Shown here piece by piece: positions 17,651 through 25,489 of a stretch of DNA of 64,000 bases (positions within the stretch are counted from its first letter, which is position 1; every line of letters begins with the position of its first letter). A program made the translations under genes and the position numbers. The notes beneath the pieces were generated by a model. That model was not told where the DNA came from, made no database searches, and saw nothing but the letters and a program-made list of their open reading frames with translations. The stretch is taken from NCBI RefSeq assembly GCF_025362475.1, contig NZ_JANYGH010000023.1, positions 1 through 64,000 of the forward strand, read 5' to 3'. This stretch comes from Mucilaginibacter sp. (GTDB lineage: Bacteria > Bacteroidota > Bacteroidia > Sphingobacteriales > Sphingobacteriaceae).

Positions 17651-17806
17651 ATGAAAAAATTTATCATCATAACCATTGTAAGCTTAACCGTAGCTACTGG
17701 TATTTTATCATCACAAACCACAACTAAACAAACTGTAAAACCCGAAGCCACAACCTTTGCTTCGTCATCAACAGCATTTAGAAAAGACTTAGGTCAGGCC
17801 GACTAA
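17651..17806 (+). CDS. Small secreted peptide 3, KDLxxAD family
   Basis: The 51-residue precursor starts MKKFIIITIVSLTVATGILS, a Sec-type signal, passes through a Thr/Ser-rich linker and ends TAFRKDLGQAD at the stop. The arginine-lysine before D-L and the terminal A-D match the other members. The 5' flank ends in ACGACATG, close to the flank of gene 2 (ACGACCATG). Confidence 0.75.
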   Translation: MKKFIIITIVSLTVATGILSSQTTTKQTVKPEATTFASSSTAFRKDLGQAD

Positions 17807-17873
17807 TTAACAAACAACAATCATTTATAAACAAAAAATATTAATCAAAACTCTCTCACAACATATAATAATC

Positions 17874-18128
17874 ATGAAAAAATCATCAATCATAGCAGCA
17901 TTAGCATTAAGCACTTTTTTAACGTCATTTGTAAACGCAGAAACAACTCCTGCAAAAACTAAAACTCCACCAACTCAAAATACAGCTTTCACTGGCGGTC
18001 CGAAAAAAGACTTAGCTACTGCTGACTTCGCTTTCACTGGCGGTCCTAAAAAAGATTTAGCTACTGCTGACTTTGCTTTCACTGGTGGTCCGAAAAAAGA
18101 TTTAGCTACTGCTGATTTTACAGCATAA
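17874..18128 (+). CDS. Small secreted peptide 4, with three tandem copies of the motif
   Basis: The 84-residue precursor has a signal peptide (MKKSSIIAALALSTFLTS...VNAE), a Thr/Pro/Lys-rich linker, then three consecutive 15-residue units AFTGGPKKDLATADF and a short ending TA. The units are almost identical in protein and are 45 bases each in DNA. A signal peptide followed by repeated identical cores is the layout of precursors that release several copies of one peptide, such as yeast alpha-factor. No processing enzyme is obvious nearby other than general peptidases. Unlike the other members it ends three residues after the last A-D-F. Confidence 0.88.
   Translation: MKKSSIIAALALSTFLTSFVNAETTPAKTKTPPTQNTAFTGGPKKDLATADFAFTGGPKKDLATADFAFTGGPKKDLATADFTA
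17985..18119 (+). repeat. Three 45-base direct repeats inside peptide gene 4
   Basis: Units lie at 17985-18029, 18030-18074 and 18075-18119. They differ mainly at third codon positions (GGC/GGT, CCG/CCT, GAC/GAT), so the protein repeat is kept while the DNA has diverged slightly. This suggests selection on the peptide and not merely a recent slippage event. Confidence 0.9.
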
Positions 18129-18180
18129 TTAAATCATCTGCAGCAAAACAAATTAAACATCGTTCTAACGCAACAAAAAC

Positions 18181-18351
18181 ATGAAAAAGATAATTATCGC
18201 TATAGCCATCATATTAACTTCGGGCATAACTGCTTATTCATTAAGCACTAAAGAAAACACCAATACCAACTTAAAAACAAAACCAGAAACAGCCTCATTT
18301 ACTGCCAAAGCAGGCCACGGCCCCAAGGCTGATCTTGCTACTGCGGATTAA
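18181..18351 (+). CDS. Small secreted peptide 5, KDLxxAD family
   Basis: The 56-residue precursor starts MKKIIIAIAIILTSGITAYS, a Sec-type signal, and ends GHGPKADLATAD at the stop. The last six residues are identical to the core of gene 4, but one lysine is replaced by alanine. It is the last gene of the cluster, 52 bases after gene 4. A weak hairpin follows at 18576. Confidence 0.77.
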   Translation: MKKIIIAIAIILTSGITAYSLSTKENTNTNLKTKPETASFTAKAGHGPKADLATAD

Positions 18352-18575
18352 TTGCTAAATTTAACCGCTTGCAGGTTGATGTGCTCTTCAACCTTTTTAC
18401 AGGCGCTGGTAAATATAAAACCGCACGTACATTCCTCTCTTGGCCTCAGGGAACTTCAGTTACATTCACCATATAATAATGTAGCTCTGTTAATTACCGT
18501 TTCAGGGCTTTAGGCCGGCAAAAAGTCGTTGTAAAATTTCACTTTCTTTTTTCAATAATTGATTAGTTTACTGCC

Positions 18576-18597
18576 ACTATCATGGTGATAGTAATTT
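18576..18597 (+). terminator. Weak hairpin after the peptide cluster
   Basis: ACTATCA-TGG-TGATAGT followed by AATTTT could be a weak terminator 225 bases past the last peptide gene. The 339 bases between the cluster and the dipeptidase hold nothing else recognised. Confidence 0.35.
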
Positions 18598-18666
18598 TAA
18601 AAAGAGTGATCTTAAACTTTACAAAGCCGCCCCGCAATTAAGCCGCCCCAAATCAATAAACATCAA

Positions 18667-18674
18667 TATATTTG
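18667..18674 (+). promoter_or_regulatory. Possible -7 box of the M20 dipeptidase gene
   Basis: TATATTTG fits the Bacteroidota -7 consensus TAnnTTTG and lies 16 bases before the start codon. A matching TTTG box at the usual distance upstream is not seen, so the call is tentative. Confidence 0.3.
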
Positions 18675-18690
18675 CTGCAAACTTGATAAT

Positions 18691-20061
18691 ATGCAGCACA
18701 TAAAGCAATATGTTGATGAGCACAGGCAACGTTTACTCGACGAATTATTTGCCCTCTTGCGTTTCCCTTCAGTTAGCGCCGATCCAAAATACAAAACAGA
18801 TGTACTCCATACAGCCGACTATGTGGCGCAAAAACTGCGCGATGCCGGTGCCGACAATGTGGAGATTTGCCAAACAGCAGGCTATCCTATAGTTTATGGT
18901 GAAAAAATAATTGATGCCGGCAAACCCACAGTTTTGGTTTATGGTCATTATGATGTACAACCGGCAGATCCGCTGGAGTTATGGAAAACCCCGCCTTTTG
19001 AGCCTACCATTCGCGATGGTAAAATTTACGCGCGCGGCGCCTGCGATGATAAGGGCCAGTTTTACATGCACGTAAAAGCATTTGAACTGATGATGCAAAC
19101 CGATACACTGCCCTGCAATATCAAATTCATGATTGAAGGTGAGGAAGAAGTTGGCTCATCTAACCTTGCTATTTTTGTAAAAGCAAATAAAGAGAAGTTA
19201 AAAGCTGATGTTGTGCTGATATCGGATACATCGATGATCAGTATGGAACATCCATCTTTAGAAACCGGCTTACGCGGTTTATCATACCTGGAGGTTGAAG
19301 TAACCGGCCCCAACCGCGATCTGCACTCAGGCGTGTATGGTGGCGCAGTGGCCAACCCCATCACCATTTTAACCAAAATGATAGCCTCACTTCACGATGA
19401 AAATAACCACATCACCATTCCCGGTTTTTATGATAGTGTAATTGAGCTTACCCCTGCAGAACGTACCGCCCTTAACAATGCGCCATACGATGAGGCCGAA
19501 TACAAATCAGACCTGGATGTAGCCGAGCTTTGGGGCGAAAAAGGATATACCACCTTTGAACGCACCGGCACCCGCCCTACCCTTGAGGTTAATGGTATAT
19601 GGGGTGGCTACATTGGCGAAGGCGCTAAAACCGTATTACCATCAAAGGCTCATGCCAAAATTTCGATGCGCCTGGTACCCAACCAAACATCAGATGCCAT
19701 AACAGAAATTTTCACCAAACATTTCCTGAGTATTGCACCTGCCAACATAAAGGTAAAAGTAACCCCACACCATGGTGGCGAACCGGCGGTAACACCAACA
19801 GATAGTATTGCTTACCGTGCGGCCCAAAAAGCTATTTCCGAGTCGTTTGGCAAGGAGCCTATCCCAACCCGCGGTGGTGGTAGCATCCCGATAGTAGCCC
19901 TGTTTGAAGCCGAGCTTGGCCTTAAAACTGTATTGATGGGTTTTGGACTTGATAGTGACGCACTGCACTCGCCAAATGAAAAATATGATATTTTCAACTA
20001 TTACAAGGGAATTGAAACTATACCGTTGTTTCATAAGTACTTTGCTGAGTTGAGCTTGTAA
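18691..20061 (+). CDS. M20 family dipeptidase
   Basis: This 456-residue cytoplasmic zinc peptidase matches the M20 dipeptidase group in length. It shows VLVYGHYDVQP (zinc histidine), ARGACDDKGQ (bridging aspartate), IEGEEEVGSSN (catalytic Glu pair), the lid domain from about residue 200, and the final zinc histidine in DSDALHSPNE. Members split dipeptides after uptake. It has no signal peptide. It stands alone, with a terminator-poor 3' side leading to two tiny basic-protein genes. Confidence 0.94.
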   Translation: MQHIKQYVDEHRQRLLDELFALLRFPSVSADPKYKTDVLHTADYVAQKLRDAGADNVEICQTAGYPIVYGEKIIDAGKPTVLVYGHYDVQPADPLELWKTPPFEPTIRDGKIYARGACDDKGQFYMHVKAFELMMQTDTLPCNIKFMIEGEEEVGSSNLAIFVKANKEKLKADVVLISDTSMISMEHPSLETGLRGLSYLEVEVTGPNRDLHSGVYGGAVANPITILTKMIASLHDENNHITIPGFYDSVIELTPAERTALNNAPYDEAEYKSDLDVAELWGEKGYTTFERTGTRPTLEVNGIWGGYIGEGAKTVLPSKAHAKISMRLVPNQTSDAITEIFTKHFLSIAPANIKVKVTPHHGGEPAVTPTDSIAYRAAQKAISESFGKEPIPTRGGGSIPIVALFEAELGLKTVLMGFGLDSDALHSPNEKYDIFNYYKGIETIPLFHKYFAELSL

Positions 20062-20209
20062 ATTAAGGCTGTAGAAACCAAAAGAAATTGGGTAAAAGAT
20101 AAAAAGGCATCATCCCGATAATTTGTTTTATTAAAATGATTTTTTTTACATTTTATCCAAACAAATTGATAGCCAGGTAACTTATAATAATAACTTAGAA
20201 CCTATTATT

Positions 20210-20335
20210 ATGGAAACCAGGGAGAAATCAAAAGGTGAGGCAGCCAAAGATTTGAGCGCCCCCAAAGTAACCAAACAGGAAAAAGGTGACAGCACAAAAA
20301 CTGTGGCCAAGAGAAAAAGAAAGCCGCTATTATAA
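20210..20335 (+). CDS. Small basic protein, 41 residues, paralog 1
   Basis: METREKSKGE at the start, a Lys-rich disordered body and KRKRKPLL at the stop. A second gene of exactly the same length and layout lies at 20681-20806, and both share the ends E-K-x-K and P-L-L-stop. The strong terminator 20 bases downstream supports a real transcript. There is no signal peptide; the charge suggests contact with nucleic acid or ribosomes, but the function is unknown. Confidence 0.6.
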   Translation: METREKSKGEAAKDLSAPKVTKQEKGDSTKTVAKRKRKPLL

Positions 20336-20354
20336 AGAAATTTAAGCCCAAGCT

Positions 20355-20393
20355 AAAAGTCCGCTGAGTAATTATCTCAGCGGACTTTTTTTT
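20355..20393 (+). terminator. Strong intrinsic terminator of small basic protein 1
   Basis: AAAAGTCCGCTGAG pairs with CTCAGCGGACTTTT around TAATTAT and is followed by eight T residues. It begins 20 bases after the 41-residue gene. Confidence 0.9.
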
Positions 20394-20680
20394 AGAGAGC
20401 CATATTTATGGCTGCCATGCCAATCACCTCAAAGTATTTGCTAATTGCAGCTATTAAACCCAAACAAAAGCCCGGAGGTATCTTTACTATAACACACAGT
20501 CCACACCGGCATCCTCCCGGTAAATAAAATAAAGGTCCTGCTTTTTTTGATCTGGGCGTAGTACCGGCACCCAAATCAAAAAAAATGAATATTACCTATA
20601 AAAAAGAGCAATTTTATCCCAAAAATTAAAACAAATTAACCCTTACGCAACGTATAAAAGGAGCACCTAAGCTTACTATT

Positions 20681-20806
20681 ATGAAAAATAAGGAAAAAAC
20701 AAAAGACGAGTCAGTCAAAGAAATGCTCAGTTCTAAGACTAAAAAGCAGGACAACCCCGAAACCGTAAAAGTTATTAATAAATGGAAGAAAAGACCTCTT
20801 CTGTGA
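20681..20806 (+). CDS. Small basic protein, 41 residues, paralog 2
   Basis: MKNKEKTKDE at the start and INKWKKRPLL at the stop, 41 residues like its neighbour at 20210. Both are preceded by a similar motif (ATTTTATCC followed by an A-rich stretch with AACAAATT), which suggests a tandem duplication including the promoter. AAAAGGAG lies about 20 bases before the ATG. The function is unknown. Confidence 0.6.
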   Translation: MKNKEKTKDESVKEMLSSKTKKQDNPETVKVINKWKKRPLL

Positions 20807-20900
20807 AAGATATTTAACAAAACCCTGTTAAAAAACTTTATCACGCCCTTACTTTTTTTTTAATGCTACAACGGCAAAGGGCATCGCGTTTCCTGTTACC

Positions 20901-20940
20901 ACGATCATCATACCCTGCACGTGGAGTGTGATGATCGTTT
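20901..20940. terminator. Hairpin between convergent genes
   Basis: ACGATCATCA (20901-20910) pairs with TGATGATCGT (20929-20938), followed by T residues. It serves the small basic protein on the + strand and possibly the GNAT gene on the minus strand. Confidence 0.65.
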
Positions 20941-20950
20941 TCACAAATAA

Positions 20951-21409
20951 TTATTCCAAATTCATGCGCATCTCAATCATGTGCTTTTTAAAACCAACTT
21001 TTTCATACGCTTTTATCGCCCCTTCATTATCGTTATACACCTGCAATCGCAATTCGGTTAAACCGTGCCTGCGTGTCCATAGTTTTAATTCCTCAATTAT
21101 TAGTTGATTAATCCCTTTTCCCCTATGCTGTGGCGATACATACATAAAACCCAGGTAGGCATAATTCAAAAAATTAAAATACGGCTTCTCACTTTTTTTG
21201 ATGCGGGCATAGCCGCTGCCAACCAGTTCACCATCCAGTTCGGCCACCAAAATTTCCACATCGGGCGAATTGATAAACATTTCCAGATCATAGTAATTAA
21301 TTGAACCGGGAACAAGCGTGCTATCAAATGGGCGTTCGGCAGTGATCACGCCCTGTTCAAATTGCAATAGCACGGGCATATCATTTAAAGTGGCTTGTCT
21401 TATCAGCAT
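20951..21409 (-). CDS. GNAT family N-acetyltransferase
   Basis: This 152-residue protein has the GNAT fold: an N-terminal MLIRQATLNDMPVLLQFEQ, the acetyl-CoA pyrophosphate loop VSPQHRGKGINQLIIEEL (about residues 93-110), and the terminal strand NEGAIKAYEKVGFKKH. The acceptor substrate is not visible. It is the second gene of a minus-strand pair, 19 bases after the dipeptide epimerase-like gene, so a peptide or amino acid substrate is plausible. Confidence 0.9.
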   Translation of the reverse strand: MLIRQATLNDMPVLLQFEQGVITAERPFDSTLVPGSINYYDLEMFINSPDVEILVAELDGELVGSGYARIKKSEKPYFNFLNYAYLGFMYVSPQHRGKGINQLIIEELKLWTRRHGLTELRLQVYNDNEGAIKAYEKVGFKKHMIEMRMNLE

Positions 21410-21428
21410 GGGTTATACTATATTAAAA

Positions 21429-22538
21429 TTAAACGCGAAAATGTTCGCAGGTTTTCAAAAACTCTTCGTCGGCATCGGCCCCAATGCCAGGGGTATCATC
21501 AATATTCAGCTTATACCCATCATAAGTAACACCGCCAACACAGGGATCCTGCAGATGACCAAGCATGCAGGTATCCATATCATAAAACCGGATATTGGGG
21601 CTGGCATACACAAAATGCAAAAAGGCACTCAATGCAATACGACTTTCCAACATACCACCCATCATACAGGCAACGCTATGGGATGCCGCTTCATCATGAA
21701 TTTTCCGGGCCTCAAATAAGCCGCCCGATTTTGACATTTTTATATTGATGAAATGGCAACTCCCGCTATTGATTTGCCGGCGGGCATCATGATGGTTATA
21801 TACACTTTCATCGGCCATAATTTTAACCGGCGATAGCTGCATCAACTCGGGCAGCAGATCATCATACCAGGTACGCATGGGCTGTTCACAAAACTCAATA
21901 TCATAATCGCCCAAAGCTTCCAGTGCAAAAACAGCATCACCAAAACTCCAGCCCTGGTTGGCATCAATGCGAATCTTCATTTCGGGACCAACGGCATCGC
22001 GGATCTGCCTGATGCGTTCCACATCCTCAATTGCATTTTTACCAAGTTTTACCTTCAGTATATTTGCTCCCGAGGCTTTAAAATCCAGGGCCTTTAATGC
22101 CATGGTAGCAGGCCCGGCAATACCTATCGTAATATCCGATTCAACCTCGCGCCTTTTGCCCGATAAAAACTGGTATAAAGGCAAACCAGCATTTTTAGCA
22201 GCTATATCATGTAAAGCGATATCAAACGCGCTTTTAATAGTAGTATTACCGGCGGTGAAATTATGCAGTTGCTGCAGGCGTGCGGGAATATCCAGCGCAT
22301 CCTGCCCTATCCACAATTTCGCAAACTCGCGGCCCATTACCAGGCAGGTATCCTGCGTTTCGCCAACAATCATCGGGAAGGCCGAGCACTCGCCCACACC
22401 ATAGAAACCCGCGTTGGTATGTACCCTGATAAATACATTCTGCGCATGATCCATAGTGCCGGTGGCAATAGTAAAAGGCTCCATCGGAATACTGAAACGA
22501 TAAATATCTATATGGGTGATGGTTAGTTTGTTTTTCAT
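21429..22538 (-). CDS. Enolase-superfamily dipeptide epimerase-like enzyme
   Basis: The ATG complementary to 22536-22538 (MKNKLTITHIDIYRFSIPM) is chosen over an upstream start whose codons run into a palindromic repeat. The 369-residue protein has the muconate-lactonizing subgroup residues: K-V-K of the K-x-K motif (NILKVKLGKNA), Asp of RIDANQGW, Glu of EFCEQPM, Asp of IMADESV and Lys of NIKMSKSGG. FYDMDT near the C-terminus fits the D-x-D motif of L-Ala-D/L-Glu-type dipeptide epimerases, which act in murein peptide recycling. Specificity among dipeptides is inference. Confidence 0.87.
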   Translation of the reverse strand: MKNKLTITHIDIYRFSIPMEPFTIATGTMDHAQNVFIRVHTNAGFYGVGECSAFPMIVGETQDTCLVMGREFAKLWIGQDALDIPARLQQLHNFTAGNTTIKSAFDIALHDIAAKNAGLPLYQFLSGKRREVESDITIGIAGPATMALKALDFKASGANILKVKLGKNAIEDVERIRQIRDAVGPEMKIRIDANQGWSFGDAVFALEALGDYDIEFCEQPMRTWYDDLLPELMQLSPVKIMADESVYNHHDARRQINSGSCHFINIKMSKSGGLFEARKIHDEAASHSVACMMGGMLESRIALSAFLHFVYASPNIRFYDMDTCMLGHLQDPCVGGVTYDGYKLNIDDTPGIGADADEEFLKTCEHFRV

Positions 22539-22553
22539 GGACAAAATATTATA

Positions 22554-22703
22554 AGAGGCTGTCTGAAAATAAACAAATCGCCATTGCGAGGTACGAAGCA
22601 ATCCCTAAGCATTACAGAGGGGCTCTAGAAGGTCATCTGCCTATGTAGATATTGCTTCGTACCTCGCAATGACGACCTGGTTTTTATTTTCAGACAGCCT
22701 CTA
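22554..22703. repeat. 150-base palindromic element (MITE or large REP)
   Basis: The termini are AGAGGCTGTCTGAAAATAAA and its exact reverse complement at 22684-22703. Inside lie CATTGCGAGGTACGAAGCAAT (22592 region) and its reverse complement near 22650-22670, so nearly the whole element folds back on itself. It sits between the epimerase gene and the DUF4290 promoter. No open frame is present. It may be a non-autonomous transposon copy. Confidence 0.85.
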
Positions 22704-22744
22704 AGATAATACTTTAATGTTAAAGTAACATTTTCAGTCATTTA

Positions 22745-22775
22745 TTTGCACATTGATACTATTACATTATATTTG
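22745..22775 (+). promoter_or_regulatory. Consensus Bacteroidota promoter of the DUF4290 gene
   Basis: TTTG (22745-22748), a 19-base spacer and TATATTTG (22768-22775) match the Bacteroidota housekeeping consensus exactly. Transcription would begin near 22783, giving a leader of about 100 bases before the ATG at 22880. Confidence 0.75.
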
Positions 22776-22879
22776 CGTTACTACTATACAATATCAATTC
22801 AATTTTAGCCTCCTGGGCCCTCAATTATGCAGGGAAAAGACGCATGGCTAACTTAACACTTTCTTAATACTACAATTAC

Positions 22880-23623
22880 ATGGCACAAGAAAACACGCCT
22901 GCAACATTTGATTATAACTCAACCAGGAATAAACTCATCCTGTCAGAATATGGCCGCAACGTACAAAATATGGTTAAATATATTGTAGCGCTGCCCACAA
23001 AAGAAGAACGTAACCGTTACGCACAGGTTGTGATAGACCTGATGGGTTTTTTAAACCCACATTTGCGTGATGTGGCCGATTTTAAGCACAAGCTTTGGGA
23101 TCACTTGCATATTATATCTGATTTCCAGATCGATGTTGACGCGCCCTACCCGAAACCAACGCCGGAGGCTATCCATCTTAAACCCCAACCTTTAAGATAC
23201 CCTCACCAGCGCATTAAATACAAGCACTATGGTAAAACCATCGAGCTAATGATTGAAAAGGCCAAAGCCATTGAAGAGCCCGAACGCAAACGCCACATGG
23301 TGCAGGCAGTGGCCAACTTCATGAAAATGGCCTACGTTCAATGGAACAAGGATTCGGTAACGGACGAAAGTATTCTTTCGGACCTGTACGCCTTATCAGG
23401 CGGCACCTTGAAACTGGAAGAGAACATCAACCTTAACCGTGTTGAATTCCGCCCTAACAACCAGCCTCAACACAACAACAATAATAATAATCGCGGGCGT
23501 ACCAACAGTAACCAAAACAACAATAACAACCGCGGGCGTACCAACAATAACCAAAACAGTGGTCCACGTAACAATAACAACCAAAATAATCGTAACCGTA
23601 ATCCCGGAGCTAAGAAATATTAG
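22880..23623 (+). CDS. DUF4290 domain-containing protein with Asn/Arg-rich tail
   Basis: The N-terminal 190 residues form the DUF4290 domain (YNSTRNKLILSEYGRNVQNM at the start, RFPHQRIKYKHYG-like centre), found in Bacteroidota and of unknown function. The last 55 residues are low complexity, made of Asn with interspersed Gly-Arg and Gln (NNNRGRTNSNQ repeated), likely disordered and possibly RNA binding. It has no signal peptide. It precedes murA on the same strand, an arrangement common in this phylum, but a strong terminator lies between them. Confidence 0.88.
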   Translation: MAQENTPATFDYNSTRNKLILSEYGRNVQNMVKYIVALPTKEERNRYAQVVIDLMGFLNPHLRDVADFKHKLWDHLHIISDFQIDVDAPYPKPTPEAIHLKPQPLRYPHQRIKYKHYGKTIELMIEKAKAIEEPERKRHMVQAVANFMKMAYVQWNKDSVTDESILSDLYALSGGTLKLEENINLNRVEFRPNNQPQHNNNNNNRGRTNSNQNNNNNRGRTNNNQNSGPRNNNNQNNRNRNPGAKKY

Positions 23624-23689
23624 TTCAAGGTTTTAGTTTAACGGGTTATGAAGTAATTAGTCCGCTCAAATAAATTTCCAATATAAAAT

Positions 23690-23728
23690 AGCCCGGTTTT
23701 TCATAACGAAGAACCGGGCTGTTTTTTT
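23690..23728 (+). terminator. Intrinsic terminator of the DUF4290 gene
   Basis: AGCCCGGTT and AACCGGGCT pair around a 13-base loop, followed by G and seven T residues. The remaining bases to murA (about 320) hold no gene that I can see; TATAATCTTTG near 23964 may be part of the murA promoter. Confidence 0.88.
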
Positions 23729-24047
23729 GCACATGCCCAGGACTTTTTAAACCCCAAAAAAGTGGAGATTTATTGACTATTATTGATTGTTTATCGGAAA
23801 TTATCGCGCATTTTAAACTGTTTTATGATCATTTAAGAATCGATTTTCACTCCAAAATGGCACTTTAAGAAGTTTTAAGCGCTAATTATCACATCGCGAA
23901 AATTCAACCGGTAAGACTTATCAACAAGCGCAGTAATGAACTGATGAACAGTCAGGAAATTTTATAATCTTTGCCGGGAATAAAACACATTTAACCGGGT
24001 TAGGTGTGCAATACATGGAATCATTGATCTATCAATTATAAACACCT

Positions 24048-25355
24048 ATGACTAACGCATTTGTGATAAACGGCGGGAAGCCGCTAAAGGGCGAGATTAC
24101 TCCACAGGGAGCAAAAAACGAGGCACTACAGGTAATTTCGGCGGTACTGCTTACCGAAGAAAAGGTTACCATCAGCAATATACCTGATATTAAGGATGTT
24201 AATAAACTTATTGAGCTCCTGGGCGATATGGGTGTTATTACCGAGAAAATAGCTCCTGATACGTATACCTTTATTGCCAAAGATATTGATCAGGATTTTT
24301 TCCAGTCGGATGCCTTTAAATCCAAAGGTGGCGGTTTACGTGGCTCTATCATGATCGTTGGGCCGCTGCTGGCCAGGTTTGGCAAGGCATCTATACCTAA
24401 GCCCGGTGGCGACAAAATAGGTCGCAGGAGGCTGGATACCCACTTTTTAGGGTTCGAGAAGCTGGGCGCCCGTTTTGACTACAACCCAGAGGACGGCTTT
24501 TTTAATGTAGATGCCTCTAATTTGCAGGGAACCTATATCCTGCTGGATGAGGCTTCGGTAACCGGTACTGCAAACATTGTGATGACGGCTGTACTATCAA
24601 AAGGTATAACCACCATTTACAATGCGGCATGTGAGCCGTACCTGCAACAGCTGTGCAAAATGCTTAACCGTATGGGCGCAAAAATCAGCGGAATAGGTTC
24701 AAACCTGTTAACCATTGAGGGGGTAACCAAACTTGGTGGCACCGATCATCGTTTACTGCCAGATATGATCGAGATTGGCTCATTCATTGGCCTGGCAGCC
24801 ATGACAGGATCAGAGATCACAATAAAAGATGTTAATTATAAAGAACTGGGCATGATTCCAGACGTATTTAAACGCCTGGGTATTAAGCTTGAACTGCGCG
24901 GAGATGATATCTACATCCCGGCACAGGATCATTACGAAATAGAAACCTTTATCGATGGCTCCATCATGACCATTGCCGATGCACCATGGCCAGGCTTTAC
25001 ACCCGATCTGCTGAGCATTTGTTTGGTAGTAGCGATACAGGCTAAAGGCTCGGTATTGATTCATCAAAAAATGTTCGAGAGCCGTTTGTTCTTCGTGGAT
25101 AAACTATTAGATATGGGTGCGCAGATCATCCTTTGCGATCCGCACCGCGCAACCGTTATCGGGCTCGATAAAAAGGTACAGCTTCGCGGTATCTCCATGA
25201 CATCGCCTGATATCCGCGCCGGGGTTTCCCTGCTAATAGCTGCCCTATCGGCACAAGGCAAATCAACCATCTACAACATAGAGCAAATTGAGCGTGGCTA
25301 TCAACATATTGATACCCGTTTAAAGGCTTTGGGTGCAGATATAACCCGTATTTAA
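24048..25355 (+). CDS. murA: UDP-N-acetylglucosamine 1-carboxyvinyltransferase MurA
   Basis: MurA adds enolpyruvate from PEP to UDP-GlcNAc, the first committed step of peptidoglycan synthesis, in the cytoplasm. The 435-residue protein starts MTNAFVINGGKPLKGEITPQ, with the substrate lysine in GAKNEAL, the inside-out barrel repeats and the C-terminal RGYQHIDTRLKALGADI. The active-site loop reads PKPGGDKIGRRRLDTHF: residue 122 is Asp where E. coli has the catalytic Cys115. Such Asp variants remain active but are known to be insensitive to fosfomycin. Confidence 0.96.
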   Translation: MTNAFVINGGKPLKGEITPQGAKNEALQVISAVLLTEEKVTISNIPDIKDVNKLIELLGDMGVITEKIAPDTYTFIAKDIDQDFFQSDAFKSKGGGLRGSIMIVGPLLARFGKASIPKPGGDKIGRRRLDTHFLGFEKLGARFDYNPEDGFFNVDASNLQGTYILLDEASVTGTANIVMTAVLSKGITTIYNAACEPYLQQLCKMLNRMGAKISGIGSNLLTIEGVTKLGGTDHRLLPDMIEIGSFIGLAAMTGSEITIKDVNYKELGMIPDVFKRLGIKLELRGDDIYIPAQDHYEIETFIDGSIMTIADAPWPGFTPDLLSICLVVAIQAKGSVLIHQKMFESRLFFVDKLLDMGAQIILCDPHRATVIGLDKKVQLRGISMTSPDIRAGVSLLIAALSAQGKSTIYNIEQIERGYQHIDTRLKALGADITRI

Positions 25356-25489
25356 GTTAACAGCAAAAGGCTGAAAGCATAAAGCTTTTGGCCTTTTGCT
25401 TTAGGCTTTTTGCTTTCCTAAATATTTTTTAGCTTTACCCTCCAGCATTGAGCCTTCAGCTCTATGCTTTCAGCCTTAAGCTCCTGAAC

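Noticed and set aside
20392..20574. 60-codon minus-strand frame with hydrophobic end
   Set aside because: It lies over the terminator of the first small basic protein; no promoter, and the Gly/Cys-rich translation resembles nothing known.
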